DNA from: Planctomycetales bacterium
GTDB taxonomy: Bacteria > Planctomycetota > Planctomycetia > Isosphaerales > Isosphaeraceae
Assembly: GCA_027435495.1 (NCBI GenBank)
Contig: DAHZZC010000881.1
Coordinates: 1-20,637, forward strand
DNA: 20,637 nucleotides
Direction of reading: 5' to 3'
Made by a program: the position numbers and the translations under genes. Below, piece by piece: positions 8,063 to 16,266 of the stretch (within the stretch, counting starts at the first letter, position 1; every line of letters begins with the position of its first letter). The notes under the pieces are model-generated. The model was not told the origin of the DNA, made no database searches, and saw only the letters and a program-made list of their open reading frames with translations.

Positions 8063-8298
8063 CGAGGCTCCGTCGTAGCCGTTTTTTTTCCCGCCAGATG
8101 ACGCTCTACGGCCTTGGCGGCGATCTTCAGGGCGATGGCGCGAATCCTGAACTCATTGGCCCCGAACAGGTGGGCGTCGTCGGTCGTCGCGAGGTTGGTG
8201 GCCAGTTCATCAATCTCGGCATCGATAGCCGAGCGGATCGCTTCAGCGAGGCCATCGATCTCGGCTTGCTTCTCCGGCGAGAGGTGGGCGGATGACAT
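8059..8298 (-). CDS. ORF A of the ISKra4-like element (79 aa)
   Basis: A short, mostly helical, acidic protein (MSSAHLSPEKQAEIDGLAEA... then HLFGANEFRIRAIALKIAAK) that ends ERHLAGKKTATTEPR. The helical block resembles the N-terminal part of single-ORF ISKra4 transposases, which is upstream of their zinc-ribbon segment. GGAG lies about seven bases before the ATG. Its stop overlaps the GTG of ORF B. The two lysines near its end are encoded by an A8 run where a -1 slip would join the frames: 72 residues of ORF A, seven junction residues (NGYDGAS) and 384 of ORF B, giving about 463 aa. Confidence 0.7.
   Translation of the reverse strand: MSSAHLSPEKQAEIDGLAEAIRSAIDAEIDELATNLATTDDAHLFGANEFRIRAIALKIAAKAVERHLAGKKTATTEPR
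8082..8089 (-). promoter_or_regulatory. A8 slippery run, probable -1 programmed frameshift site
   Basis: On the minus strand the sequence reads GGA AAA AAA ACG in the ORF A frame. A slip back of one base gives GGA AAA AAA AAC GGC and continues without stop into ORF B. A_AAA_AAA is a classic bacterial slippery heptamer, and an A8 run can also cause RNA polymerase slippage. No downstream pseudoknot was established by eye. Confidence 0.65.
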
Positions 8299-8354
8299 GG
8301 CTGGACTCCGGTTCCAGGTTCGAGTTTCCCTCGGTCGCCGCCATTATCGCTCTT

Positions 8355-8376
8355 CTGTACAAAAATTCCACCAACT
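8355..8376 (-). repeat. Right terminal inverted repeat of the ISKra4-like element
   Basis: Read on the minus strand it begins AGTTGGTGG and ends GTACAG, matching the left end at 15 of 22 positions. It lies 57-78 bp upstream of the ORF A start, so the ORF A promoter should lie between. Confidence 0.65.
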
Positions 8377-8424
8377 TTCGCGACGCTCTCCGCGCTTCCT
8401 GCCCCCTCGGCGAATCCGCTTGCG

Positions 8425-8443
8425 GCACGGCCGGTCGCCGTGC
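8425..8443. repeat. 7-bp stem hairpin in the leader of the 172-aa gene
   Basis: GCACGGC and GCCGTGC form a perfect 7-bp stem with loop CGGTC. It lies between the IS end and the start codon at 8510. Nine C residues follow at 8477-8485. Function is not shown. Confidence 0.35.
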
Positions 8444-8509
8444 TATCCGTCGAGGATGGGAGAAAACCACTCCCGACCCCCCCCCTGCCCTCAACCCGGG
8501 ACGGACCGC

Positions 8510-9028
8510 ATGGCCGACTATCATCTCGAAGGCCCAAAACCGGCCCGCATCTACGAGGTCCTTCTGCCGAAGAAGCTCGGCTATTTCGGCAAGATTCAGG
8601 AGGTCCTCGAAGACCTCTTCGACGAGCAGGCGATCCGCAAGATCCCGTTCGTCCGGCAGGCGATGGCGACCAGGAAACGCCTGGATCCGGCGTTCGACGA
8701 GGAACACTTCGTCCGATCGCTGACGCAGGCCTCGCGGGGCTACTCGATCTACGAGATGGACGGACGCTACCTCTCGCCGCAGGGTCCGATTGACGAGCGA
8801 GTACTGGTAATCCGCTTCATCTTCCACAACCGAGGCGAAACGGATGAATCGGGTCCTCCCGATCCCCGAACCGATTTTCTCGCCATCTCACTGGAGGTGG
8901 TCAACCACCTGGTCGCTCAGCGGTTCGCCCACGAACTTGGCGTCGAGGAGGAGATCTGGTTCGTCGAATACCACTCGCCCCGGCTGGCCATCTGGCGGAA
9001 GAACGATGGCCATCCGAACGGTCTGTGA
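8510..9028 (+). CDS. Hypothetical protein (172 aa)
   Basis: A soluble protein without signal peptide or membrane segment. It begins MADYHLEGPKPARIYEVLLP and has a helical region KIQEVLEDLFDEQAIRKI. The middle is YSIYEMDGRYLSP, with a strand VLVIRFIFHNRGE. The C-terminal half (LAISLEVVNHLVAQRFAHEL, EEIWFVEYHSPRLAIWRK) looks alpha/beta. I do not recognise the family. The ATG at 8510 is taken as start because coding character begins there; the open frame further upstream runs into the IS and is proline-rich. An alternative ATG at 8456 is possible but badly spaced from any ribosome binding site. The IS ends 133 bp upstream and may have replaced the original promoter. Confidence 0.65.
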   Translation: MADYHLEGPKPARIYEVLLPKKLGYFGKIQEVLEDLFDEQAIRKIPFVRQAMATRKRLDPAFDEEHFVRSLTQASRGYSIYEMDGRYLSPQGPIDERVLVIRFIFHNRGETDESGPPDPRTDFLAISLEVVNHLVAQRFAHELGVEEEIWFVEYHSPRLAIWRKNDGHPNGL

Positions 9029-9081
9029 ATGTCCGTCGGATCATCGGCCCGTTTGTTCTCCAAGCCGTCCGATCACTGACC

Positions 9082-9087
9082 TATAGT
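9082..9087 (+). promoter_or_regulatory. Possible -10 box for the TadZ-like gene
   Basis: TATAGT matches five of six bases of the -10 consensus, about 90 bp before the start at 9176. No -35 is seen at a suitable distance. Confidence 0.25.
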
Positions 9088-9175
9088 TGGAGCAACGGGC
9101 GACTGGGCTCCGCCGTCGACGACGCAGGGCCCCTGTCCGTCCGTTATGAGAGAAGGTCCGCTTGGAGGAGTCGAA

Positions 9176-10354
9176 ATGTATCCGTTTCCCGTCGTCATCG
9201 TGGGGGTTGAGCCGACGGAACTCCCGGCGCTCCGGCGCGAGTTGACTCACAACGCGGCCGAAATCCGTTGCGAGTTGCCCGGTCTGGTCGCGGCGTCCGA
9301 GTGTCTCCGAGGGACTCGCCAGGATCCTCGCCTCCTAATCGTGCAGGTTGGCCCGGCGTGCGACCTCGAAATCCTGCGCCGGATGAGCGACGACCTCGCG
9401 ACCTGGCCCATCCTCGCGCTTGTTCCGCATCACGAGACGGCGGGCCGGATTCTTGCAATCAACCGGGCCGGCGCCTCGCAGATCCTCCCCTTCCCGTTCG
9501 TCCCGGACGAATTCCGACGTGCCGTCCATCGGCTCGGCGATCAGTTCAGCCGGAGCCCGCATGACCGCCAGGTCTTTGCCGTCGCCGGGGCGGTCGGCGG
9601 CAGCGGAACATCGATGATCGCCATAAATCTTGCTGACGAGATCGCTCGCCAATTCCGCCGCAAGACGATTCTATCGGAGTTCACCCTCCAGTTCGGCGCC
9701 CTGACCTCGCTTCTGGATATCCATCCGCGCGTGACCATTGCCCAACTCCTCCGCGAGATCCAGCGAGTCGACGATCTGATGGTCGAGAACAGCCTGGTGA
9801 CGGTCGGTGACGGACTCCGCGTACTGGCCAGCAGCCACGAGATGGGGACGACCCACCCGGTCGAACCCTCCCACTTCGCTCGACTACTCAGCTGCCTGAG
9901 GAAGATCGCCGAGGTCTCGGTGATCGACATCCCCGAGATGTTCCACGGTCCCGCCTCGAACATTCTGGAGATGGCCGATCGAATCGTCCTGGTGGCCCTC
10001 CAGACTATCCCGTCGATCCGATCGTTGCAGGCATATTGCCGGCACCTACCCGACGAGCGGCTCCATCATGGCATCTGGGTGGCGATCAATCGGTTCAACC
10101 CTCAATTGAAGGGCTTCTCAGTAGCCGAGGTCAAGGCGATGCTCGGCACACCCAACGTCGTGACGATCGCCAACGACTTCGCGGCGGTGAATCAGGCGAT
10201 CAACCAGGGGTCTCCCCTTCGCCAGGCAGCACCCAAGACGCCGATCCTCCGCGACATCGACAAGCTGAGCCGCTCGCTGCTCGGTCACGAACAAGTCGCC
10301 TCCAGTCGTCGCCCGCATCTTTTGCGGCGGGTCTTCGGGGTGGCGGCGACATGA
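9176..10354 (+). CDS. TadZ/CpaE-like protein (receiver-like domain plus atypical ParA/MinD ATPase)
   Basis: A protein of 392 aa. Residues 1-125 have a receiver-like layout but lack the phosphoacceptor: the strand that should end in Asp reads LLIVQVG, and the usual LPKPF reads LPFPF. Residues about 134-350 resemble the ParA/MinD fold, with AGAVGGSGTSMIAINLADEI as deviant Walker A (V140 and T145 where lysines are expected) and VSVIDIPEMFHG as the Walker B-like strand. VWVAINRFNP-like strands (IWVAINRF) follow. TadZ/CpaE proteins place type IV Flp/Tad pilus machinery at the cell pole. GGAGGAG about six bases upstream supports the ATG at 9176 rather than 9146. No other tad/flp gene is in the window, so this is an orphan. 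The downstream cstA-like gene has its own likely promoter. Confidence 0.75.
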   Translation: MYPFPVVIVGVEPTELPALRRELTHNAAEIRCELPGLVAASECLRGTRQDPRLLIVQVGPACDLEILRRMSDDLATWPILALVPHHETAGRILAINRAGASQILPFPFVPDEFRRAVHRLGDQFSRSPHDRQVFAVAGAVGGSGTSMIAINLADEIARQFRRKTILSEFTLQFGALTSLLDIHPRVTIAQLLREIQRVDDLMVENSLVTVGDGLRVLASSHEMGTTHPVEPSHFARLLSCLRKIAEVSVIDIPEMFHGPASNILEMADRIVLVALQTIPSIRSLQAYCRHLPDERLHHGIWVAINRFNPQLKGFSVAEVKAMLGTPNVVTIANDFAAVNQAINQGSPLRQAAPKTPILRDIDKLSRSLLGHEQVASSRRPHLLRRVFGVAAT

Positions 10355-10363
10355 GCCCTCACC

Positions 10364-10391
10364 TTGACCGCTCGGTTCAAGCCCGTAGACT
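10364..10391 (+). promoter_or_regulatory. Candidate promoter for the CstA-family gene
   Basis: TTGACC (10364-10369) and TAGACT (10386-10391) are 16 bp apart, just after the end of the TadZ-like gene. This gives a leader of about 70 nt to the ATG at 10470. Confidence 0.4.
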
Positions 10392-10469
10392 GGACCGAGC
10401 GGACGCGCCCTCGTCCTGCCCTGTGGGCTCCGGATGGCCTGCCGCCTGTCCCCCGCGAGGCCGAAGCCT

Positions 10470-12596
<2,127 letters not shown>

Positions 12597-12640
12597 CCAG
12601 GCCGGCCAGTGGAATCGGCCCGGAATCGAAATGAAGAAGG

Positions 12641-12706
12641 TGGTATCCGGTGGGCCGAGTGGAGCGCACGCCGTCCCTGAGGCTGTTGCCGGCCTGCCGG
12701 ATACCA
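12641..12706. repeat. Inverted repeat downstream of cstA
   Basis: TGGTATCCGG (12641-12650) pairs with CCGGATACCA (12697-12706); the pairing continues for three more bases after two mismatches. The loop is about 36-46 nt. It begins 45 bp after the cstA stop and could be a 3' end structure, though it has no T-tract. Confidence 0.45.
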
Positions 12707-13083
12707 TCCCGTTGAACTGAGCCGCTTCGCGGTGGGCATTCACCCCTTGGTATTTCCATCGCCCACCGCCTCCTGCTCGGTGGCTCTCCGCACCTCCTCG
12801 CCACTTCTCCAGCGGCTCTTCGTCGGCTCGACAACTCCGGAAGTCACCCTCCACTCGCCCGTCTCCCCCGCCTCTTGACCCTCCATCTCGCCGCTTTCTC
12901 CGCCTCCGGCCGAGGATTCTCCGTCCCGCCTCGCTCCACGATCGCCCACGCAACGATCCTCGCCCGTCCCCCCGTTTGAACTCCCAAGGGCCGCGAGATG
13001 ATCGGAGTGGACGAACTGGGCTCGAAGCGCTCCCTGGCCTGGACGCTCTCGCTCGATGACTCCGACTGAGAGCCCTCGGCCAT

Positions 13084-13157
13084 CTTTCTATCTTTCCCTA
13101 TTTCTCTCCCTGTAGGGGATGAGAATTATGGAAAGATAGAAAGAGGCTCACAGACTC
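13084..13157. repeat. Palindromic repeat unit, copy 1 (imperfect)
   Basis: Starts CTTTCTATCTTTCCCTA; its first 35 bases match copy 2 at 33 positions. The outer 14 bp (CTTTCTATCTTTCC / GGAAAGATAGAAAG) pair perfectly, then the inner stem decays. It ends GAGGCTCACAGACTC, also shared with copy 2 apart from a 2-base insertion. Confidence 0.75.
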
Positions 13158-13173
13158 TCTCTGTCGTTCCAGG

Positions 13174-13247
13174 CTCTTTCTATCTTTCTCTATTTCTCTC
13201 CCTCTAGGGGTAGAGAAATAGAGAAAGATAGAAAGAGGCTCAGACTC
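13174..13247. repeat. Palindromic repeat unit, copy 2, with perfect 26-bp stem
   Basis: The arm 13174-13199 (CTCTTTCTATCTTTCTC...) is the exact reverse complement of 13212-13237, with a 12-nt loop CCCTCTAGGGGT. One arm is almost all pyrimidine and the other almost all purine. Copy 1 lies 92 bp upstream in the same orientation. Its AT content is well above the surrounding DNA. No ORF overlaps it. Confidence 0.85.
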
Positions 13248-13352
13248 GAATAGCACGTCCCCAAGGAAGATGGGCAGGAGTCTGGGCAGAATAAGCGTCC
13301 CCCAGATCAGATCGCCCAGATTCTCGCCTTGAAGCCACAGGACGTGCCGTTC

Positions 13353-13384
13353 GTTCCGGGAACCATATTTATGGTTCCTGGAAC
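13353..13384. repeat. Compound dyad: two GTTCCNGGAAC palindromes within a larger palindrome
   Basis: GTTCCGGGAAC (13353-13363) and GTTCCTGGAAC (13374-13384) are 21 bp apart centre to centre. The whole 32 bp also forms one hairpin, with a stem of 15 pairs (one G-T) and a TT loop (GGAACCATA TT TATGGTTCC in the core). It could be a terminator-like hairpin for the cytochrome gene ending at 13546, a cruciform, or a protein-binding dyad. Confidence 0.7.
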
Positions 13385-13545
13385 CTTATCCAATCCCGGA
13401 AGGGTGGTTCTCGGGAGCGAGTGGATCGGGAGGGCAAGGCTCCTGCCGAGCCGTTTTCACTTCCTCGACGCCCGGCCCGACGGGAGCCCCGCCCACGGCA
13501 GACCGGCGGCGCTCAGACCGCACATTCGGAATCCGACGCATCCCT

Positions 13546-15021
13546 TCAACGGGACGAACCCGGCCGGAGCCTGGTCGGGTCGAACAGGCCGGGGCTGTCC
13601 AGCCCGGCCGGGAACTGCAACCGCGGCCGGATCTCCTCCAGCTTCCGGGCGAGCCCATCCTGATCGGCCTTTCGTGACGGGTCCAGCTCGGCCCACGACT
13701 GCCGGAGCGCCGCCAGCGCCAGGTAGCGCTGGGTCGCCTCGTCCCAGCCGTTCACGCCGGTCCAGGTGTCGATCCGGTCGATCAAGCGGGAGACCTCATT
13801 TGCCGAGAGCCGCTTGCCGGCCATGGCATCAACGCACCGACGCGCCGCCTCGGCCGCATCCTTTGCGGCAGTGGCAACCGCCCTGGCATCCGGCGCCGTT
13901 GATCCGTTCATCAGCGCTCGAACCTTCTTCAGCGCCTCCGCAAACGGCCGAGAGACCGCCGGATCGACTGTCGCCGCCAGCGCTCCGTCGATCTCCGCGA
14001 AGAGCCACGAGCCCCACCTCGGCGCGCCGACCATCGCGTCGTCACCGGCCGGCCGGGGCAACCGGCGCCAGGCCTGATCGCGCAGGTCGTGATGGCACGA
14101 GAAGCACCCCGACTCGGTGAACTCGGGCCAGGGTGCCGTTTTCTGATCGGCCTTTTTCGCTCGTGATTCCAGCAATCGCAAGGCTGATTCGGCCGTCGCC
14201 AGCTCGCCGAGCGCCCAGGCCCTCGCCGAGAAGTCGGGCGCCATCGCCCGGGTCGGCCGGAGGTCGCCACCGGCCGGCGGCTCGCCGTTGTTCCCTTTCT
14301 CCACCCAGTGCGTCGGCATGTTCGCCAGGAATGCCGAAAGCTCGAAGTTCAGCCGGGGGTGTCCAGCCGCGATCAGATCATGGTTCACATCCCGGACCGG
14401 GATCCCGCCAGGCGCCTCATGATCGCCGACGTGGCATCCCGCGCACTGTCGGGCGCGGGCCGGCAGTGCGGTCACGTTCGCCATCCCGAGTTCCGCCTTG
14501 CGCTCCGGGGCGAGGTCGCGCCAGCCTGGCGTGGTGTGCTCGCTGAGCCAACGTCCCGAGGCCCCGTGGCATGCCTCGCAACCGACCCCGTCGGCGTCCA
14601 TCCAGTGCGTTTGTTCGAGAACAGCCGATGGCCGGGGCGTCGCGTGACAGGCCAGACAACGCTCGTCCAGGTGCGCCGATTTGTAGGGTCTCGCGGAAGA
14701 CGCGAGGCTCCGCGCGATCCCCTCGGATCGCTGGTTGAACAGAACGGAATAGGCGCGGGCGTGGGCGTCGTCGGAGAGCCAGGTCGTGTGCTCGTTGCGG
14801 AGGACCGGCGAGAGCATCGCCGCCGACGGCCGGATGCTCCCGTGGCAGGCCGTCGCCGAGCACGAGCCCGCCCCTCGATAATCGCCGATCGCCAACGGCG
14901 ATGCTGGTGCAGGCGATGGGAGTGGGAGGGCCGGCGGCATCGCGGCGGGGTCCTGAGCCCGTGTCAGCGCGGCCAGCCCGACGCCGGCCACCAGGAACGC
15001 ACCCCATCGTGCCCGGTTCAT
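13546..15021 (-). CDS. Pentaheme cytochrome c (cytochrome c554-like), exported
   Basis: A protein of 491 aa. Residues 1-22 (MNRARWGAFLVAGVGLAALT) form a Sec signal peptide, followed by a proline/alanine-rich linker. Haem sites are C54-SATA-CH (CX4CH), then CLACH (122), CEACH (148), CAGCH (193) and CFSCHH (306). The segment NHDLIAAGHPRLNFEL between the fourth and fifth sites, with conserved histidines, is typical of c554-like multiheme proteins. The last 170 residues carry no haem site and look helical. It should act in the periplasm as an electron carrier or oxidoreductase. GAGGGAG about six bases upstream supports the ATG at 15021. It is divergent from the cytochrome b/decaheme pair, with a 264-bp shared control region. 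Confidence 0.85.
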   Translation of the reverse strand: MNRARWGAFLVAGVGLAALTRAQDPAAMPPALPLPSPAPASPLAIGDYRGAGSCSATACHGSIRPSAAMLSPVLRNEHTTWLSDDAHARAYSVLFNQRSEGIARSLASSARPYKSAHLDERCLACHATPRPSAVLEQTHWMDADGVGCEACHGASGRWLSEHTTPGWRDLAPERKAELGMANVTALPARARQCAGCHVGDHEAPGGIPVRDVNHDLIAAGHPRLNFELSAFLANMPTHWVEKGNNGEPPAGGDLRPTRAMAPDFSARAWALGELATAESALRLLESRAKKADQKTAPWPEFTESGCFSCHHDLRDQAWRRLPRPAGDDAMVGAPRWGSWLFAEIDGALAATVDPAVSRPFAEALKKVRALMNGSTAPDARAVATAAKDAAEAARRCVDAMAGKRLSANEVSRLIDRIDTWTGVNGWDEATQRYLALAALRQSWAELDPSRKADQDGLARKLEEIRPRLQFPAGLDSPGLFDPTRLRPGSSR

Positions 15022-15169
15022 GGGATCTCCCTCGCCTCGCGACGGCCGAGCCGGCCGGATCAGGTCCTTGGTTGCGGATTGTCCGGACTTTCCGGCCTCT
15101 GTGTCCGTCAGGGGTGACCCAATCGGTCGAAAATTGGCGTCGGCCGGCTGGGCTCACCCTGGTTTTTGT

Positions 15170-15178
15170 AATATAACA
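15170..15178 (-). promoter_or_regulatory. Possible extended -10 promoter for the pentaheme cytochrome gene
   Basis: On the minus strand TGTTATATT contains TG-N-TATATT, a good extended -10 in the only AT-rich block (about 15161-15182) of the 264-bp divergent region. No clear -35 is seen. The leader to 15021 would be about 140 nt. No convincing plus-strand promoter for the cytochrome b gene was found. Confidence 0.35.
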
Positions 15179-15285
15179 TCTTATCCAGTCCGACGAGTCG
15201 CGTCATCGTATCGACGCGAGACGCGAGTTCCGATCGGGGAAGGGCGACGAGGCCGGACGACTCGGGCCGAGGTGGGGGGCGCCGG

Positions 15286-16266
15286 ATGCTGATCTTCGAC
15301 CGCGAGAACTGGCTGAACCATCGGCCCTGGTGCTGGGGGGTGATCGCCGCAAGTGTCGCGTCGACGGCCTGGTACGTCGTCTATGGTCTCTCGGGCGGCT
15401 CGTGGAGCTGGCCGGCCGGGTCCAGCCCGCCGGGCTTCGTCTTCGGTGCCGTCGCCGGTCTGATCATGGCGTTTGAGATGTTGCTCTGGCCGAGGAAGTC
15501 GCTCTGGCGCGGGCTCCGAATCGGCCGGACCAAGCTCTGGATGACTGGCCACATCTGGCTCGGTCTGCTGACCGTTCCGCTGCTCCTCCTTCACGGGAGC
15601 TTCCGGTTCAACCCGTCGGGGTCGTTGCTGGCGGTGGTTCTGATGTGGCTGATGCTGCTGGTGGCTCTCAGCGGGATCTTCGGCGTCGCGATGCAGAACC
15701 TGATCCCCCGGCTGATGCTCGAGCGGCTCCCGGCCGAGACGATCGCCTCCCAGATCTCGGTGGTCCTGGAGCAATACCGCGAGGAGGCGGAGCGGATGGT
15801 CCACGCGACCGTCGGCGACTCGCCCCTTGTGTCCGCCGGCGGGGTCTCGGGTCAGCCGGTGGTCGTCGAACGGGTCCGGCAGGTGGACGTCGGCCGGGTG
15901 CAGGGGAGGGTCGTCGAGGCCGCGGTTGAGGTCGGCTACGTTCCTGACTCCGAACCGCTGCTCGTCTTCTTCAACGAGATGGTCCACCCCTACCTGAGGG
16001 CGCGGCCCGGGTCGGGCGGGACGCTGCCCCTCGGCTCGTCGCGCCGGGCCTCCGCGCTCTTCCAGGGGCTCGCGGGACGGCTCCGGCCCGACGCCCGCCC
16101 GATCGTCGATCGCCTGGCCGACCTCTGCGATCAAAGAAGACAGTTCGATTTGCAGGCCCGGCTCCACGGCTGGCTGCACACCTGGCTCGGACTCCACGTT
16201 GCGATGTCGGTGGCGTTGTTCGTGCTGATGATCGCCCACATCTTCCTGGCGCTCAAGTATGTCTGA
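15286..16266 (+). CDS. Membrane protein, probable diheme cytochrome b-like electron-transfer subunit
   Basis: A protein of 326 aa with membrane helices at about 15-35, 50-68, 84-103, 113-135 and 298-323. Two helices carry histidines spaced 14 apart: H89 and H103 (GHIWLGLLTVPLLLLHG), and H304 and H318 (GLHVAMSVALFVLMIAH). This geometry fits two stacked b-type haems between the helices, as in ferric-reductase or cytochrome b561-like proteins. A hydrophilic region of about 155 residues (140-290) separates the two parts and has no known motif I can name. The start at 15286 follows GAGGTGGGGGG. Its 3' end overlaps the next gene by 8 bp, so the two are co-translated. The role is inferred to be moving electrons between the quinone pool and periplasmic c-type haems. 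Confidence 0.7.
   Translation: MLIFDRENWLNHRPWCWGVIAASVASTAWYVVYGLSGGSWSWPAGSSPPGFVFGAVAGLIMAFEMLLWPRKSLWRGLRIGRTKLWMTGHIWLGLLTVPLLLLHGSFRFNPSGSLLAVVLMWLMLLVALSGIFGVAMQNLIPRLMLERLPAETIASQISVVLEQYREEAERMVHATVGDSPLVSAGGVSGQPVVVERVRQVDVGRVQGRVVEAAVEVGYVPDSEPLLVFFNEMVHPYLRARPGSGGTLPLGSSRRASALFQGLAGRLRPDARPIVDRLADLCDQRRQFDLQARLHGWLHTWLGLHVAMSVALFVLMIAHIFLALKYV

Larger units (their letters stand above)
6890..8376 (-). mobile_element. ISKra4-like insertion sequence, 1487 bp, two overlapping ORFs
   Basis: The element is bounded by an imperfect 22-bp inverted repeat whose outer nine bases (AGTTGGTGG) are identical at both ends. It encodes a short upstream ORF and an ISKra4-family transposase ORF on the minus strand. 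The transposase stop codon lies inside the left end, as in compact IS elements. Only TT could be a shared flank (...AATT / TTCG...), so no target-site duplication is clear. The ORFs carry no stops and the motifs are intact, so the copy may be active or recent. It lies about 80 bp from an IS66 remnant and ends 133 bp before the start of an unknown gene. Confidence 0.8.
12597..13545. other. 949-bp non-coding region between convergent genes
   Basis: No gene is supported. The region holds a long-range inverted repeat (12641-12706), then a plus-strand pyrimidine-rich stretch (about 12750-12980). After these come two copies of a palindromic unit (13084-13247) and a compound dyad (13353-13384). It lies between the 3' ends of cstA and the pentaheme cytochrome gene. 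Confidence 0.6.

Noticed and set aside
6881..8384. Target-site duplication flanking the ISKra4-like element
   Set aside because: The flanks CATCAAATT and TTCGCGACG share only TT, which is not enough to claim a duplication.
13084..13247. CRISPR array
   Set aside because: Only two units, each internally palindromic over its whole length, with no constant-length unique spacers and no cas genes.
13329..14120. Plus-strand ORF of 263 codons
   Set aside because: It overlaps the haem-bearing cytochrome on the minus strand and is a proline/arginine-rich shadow.
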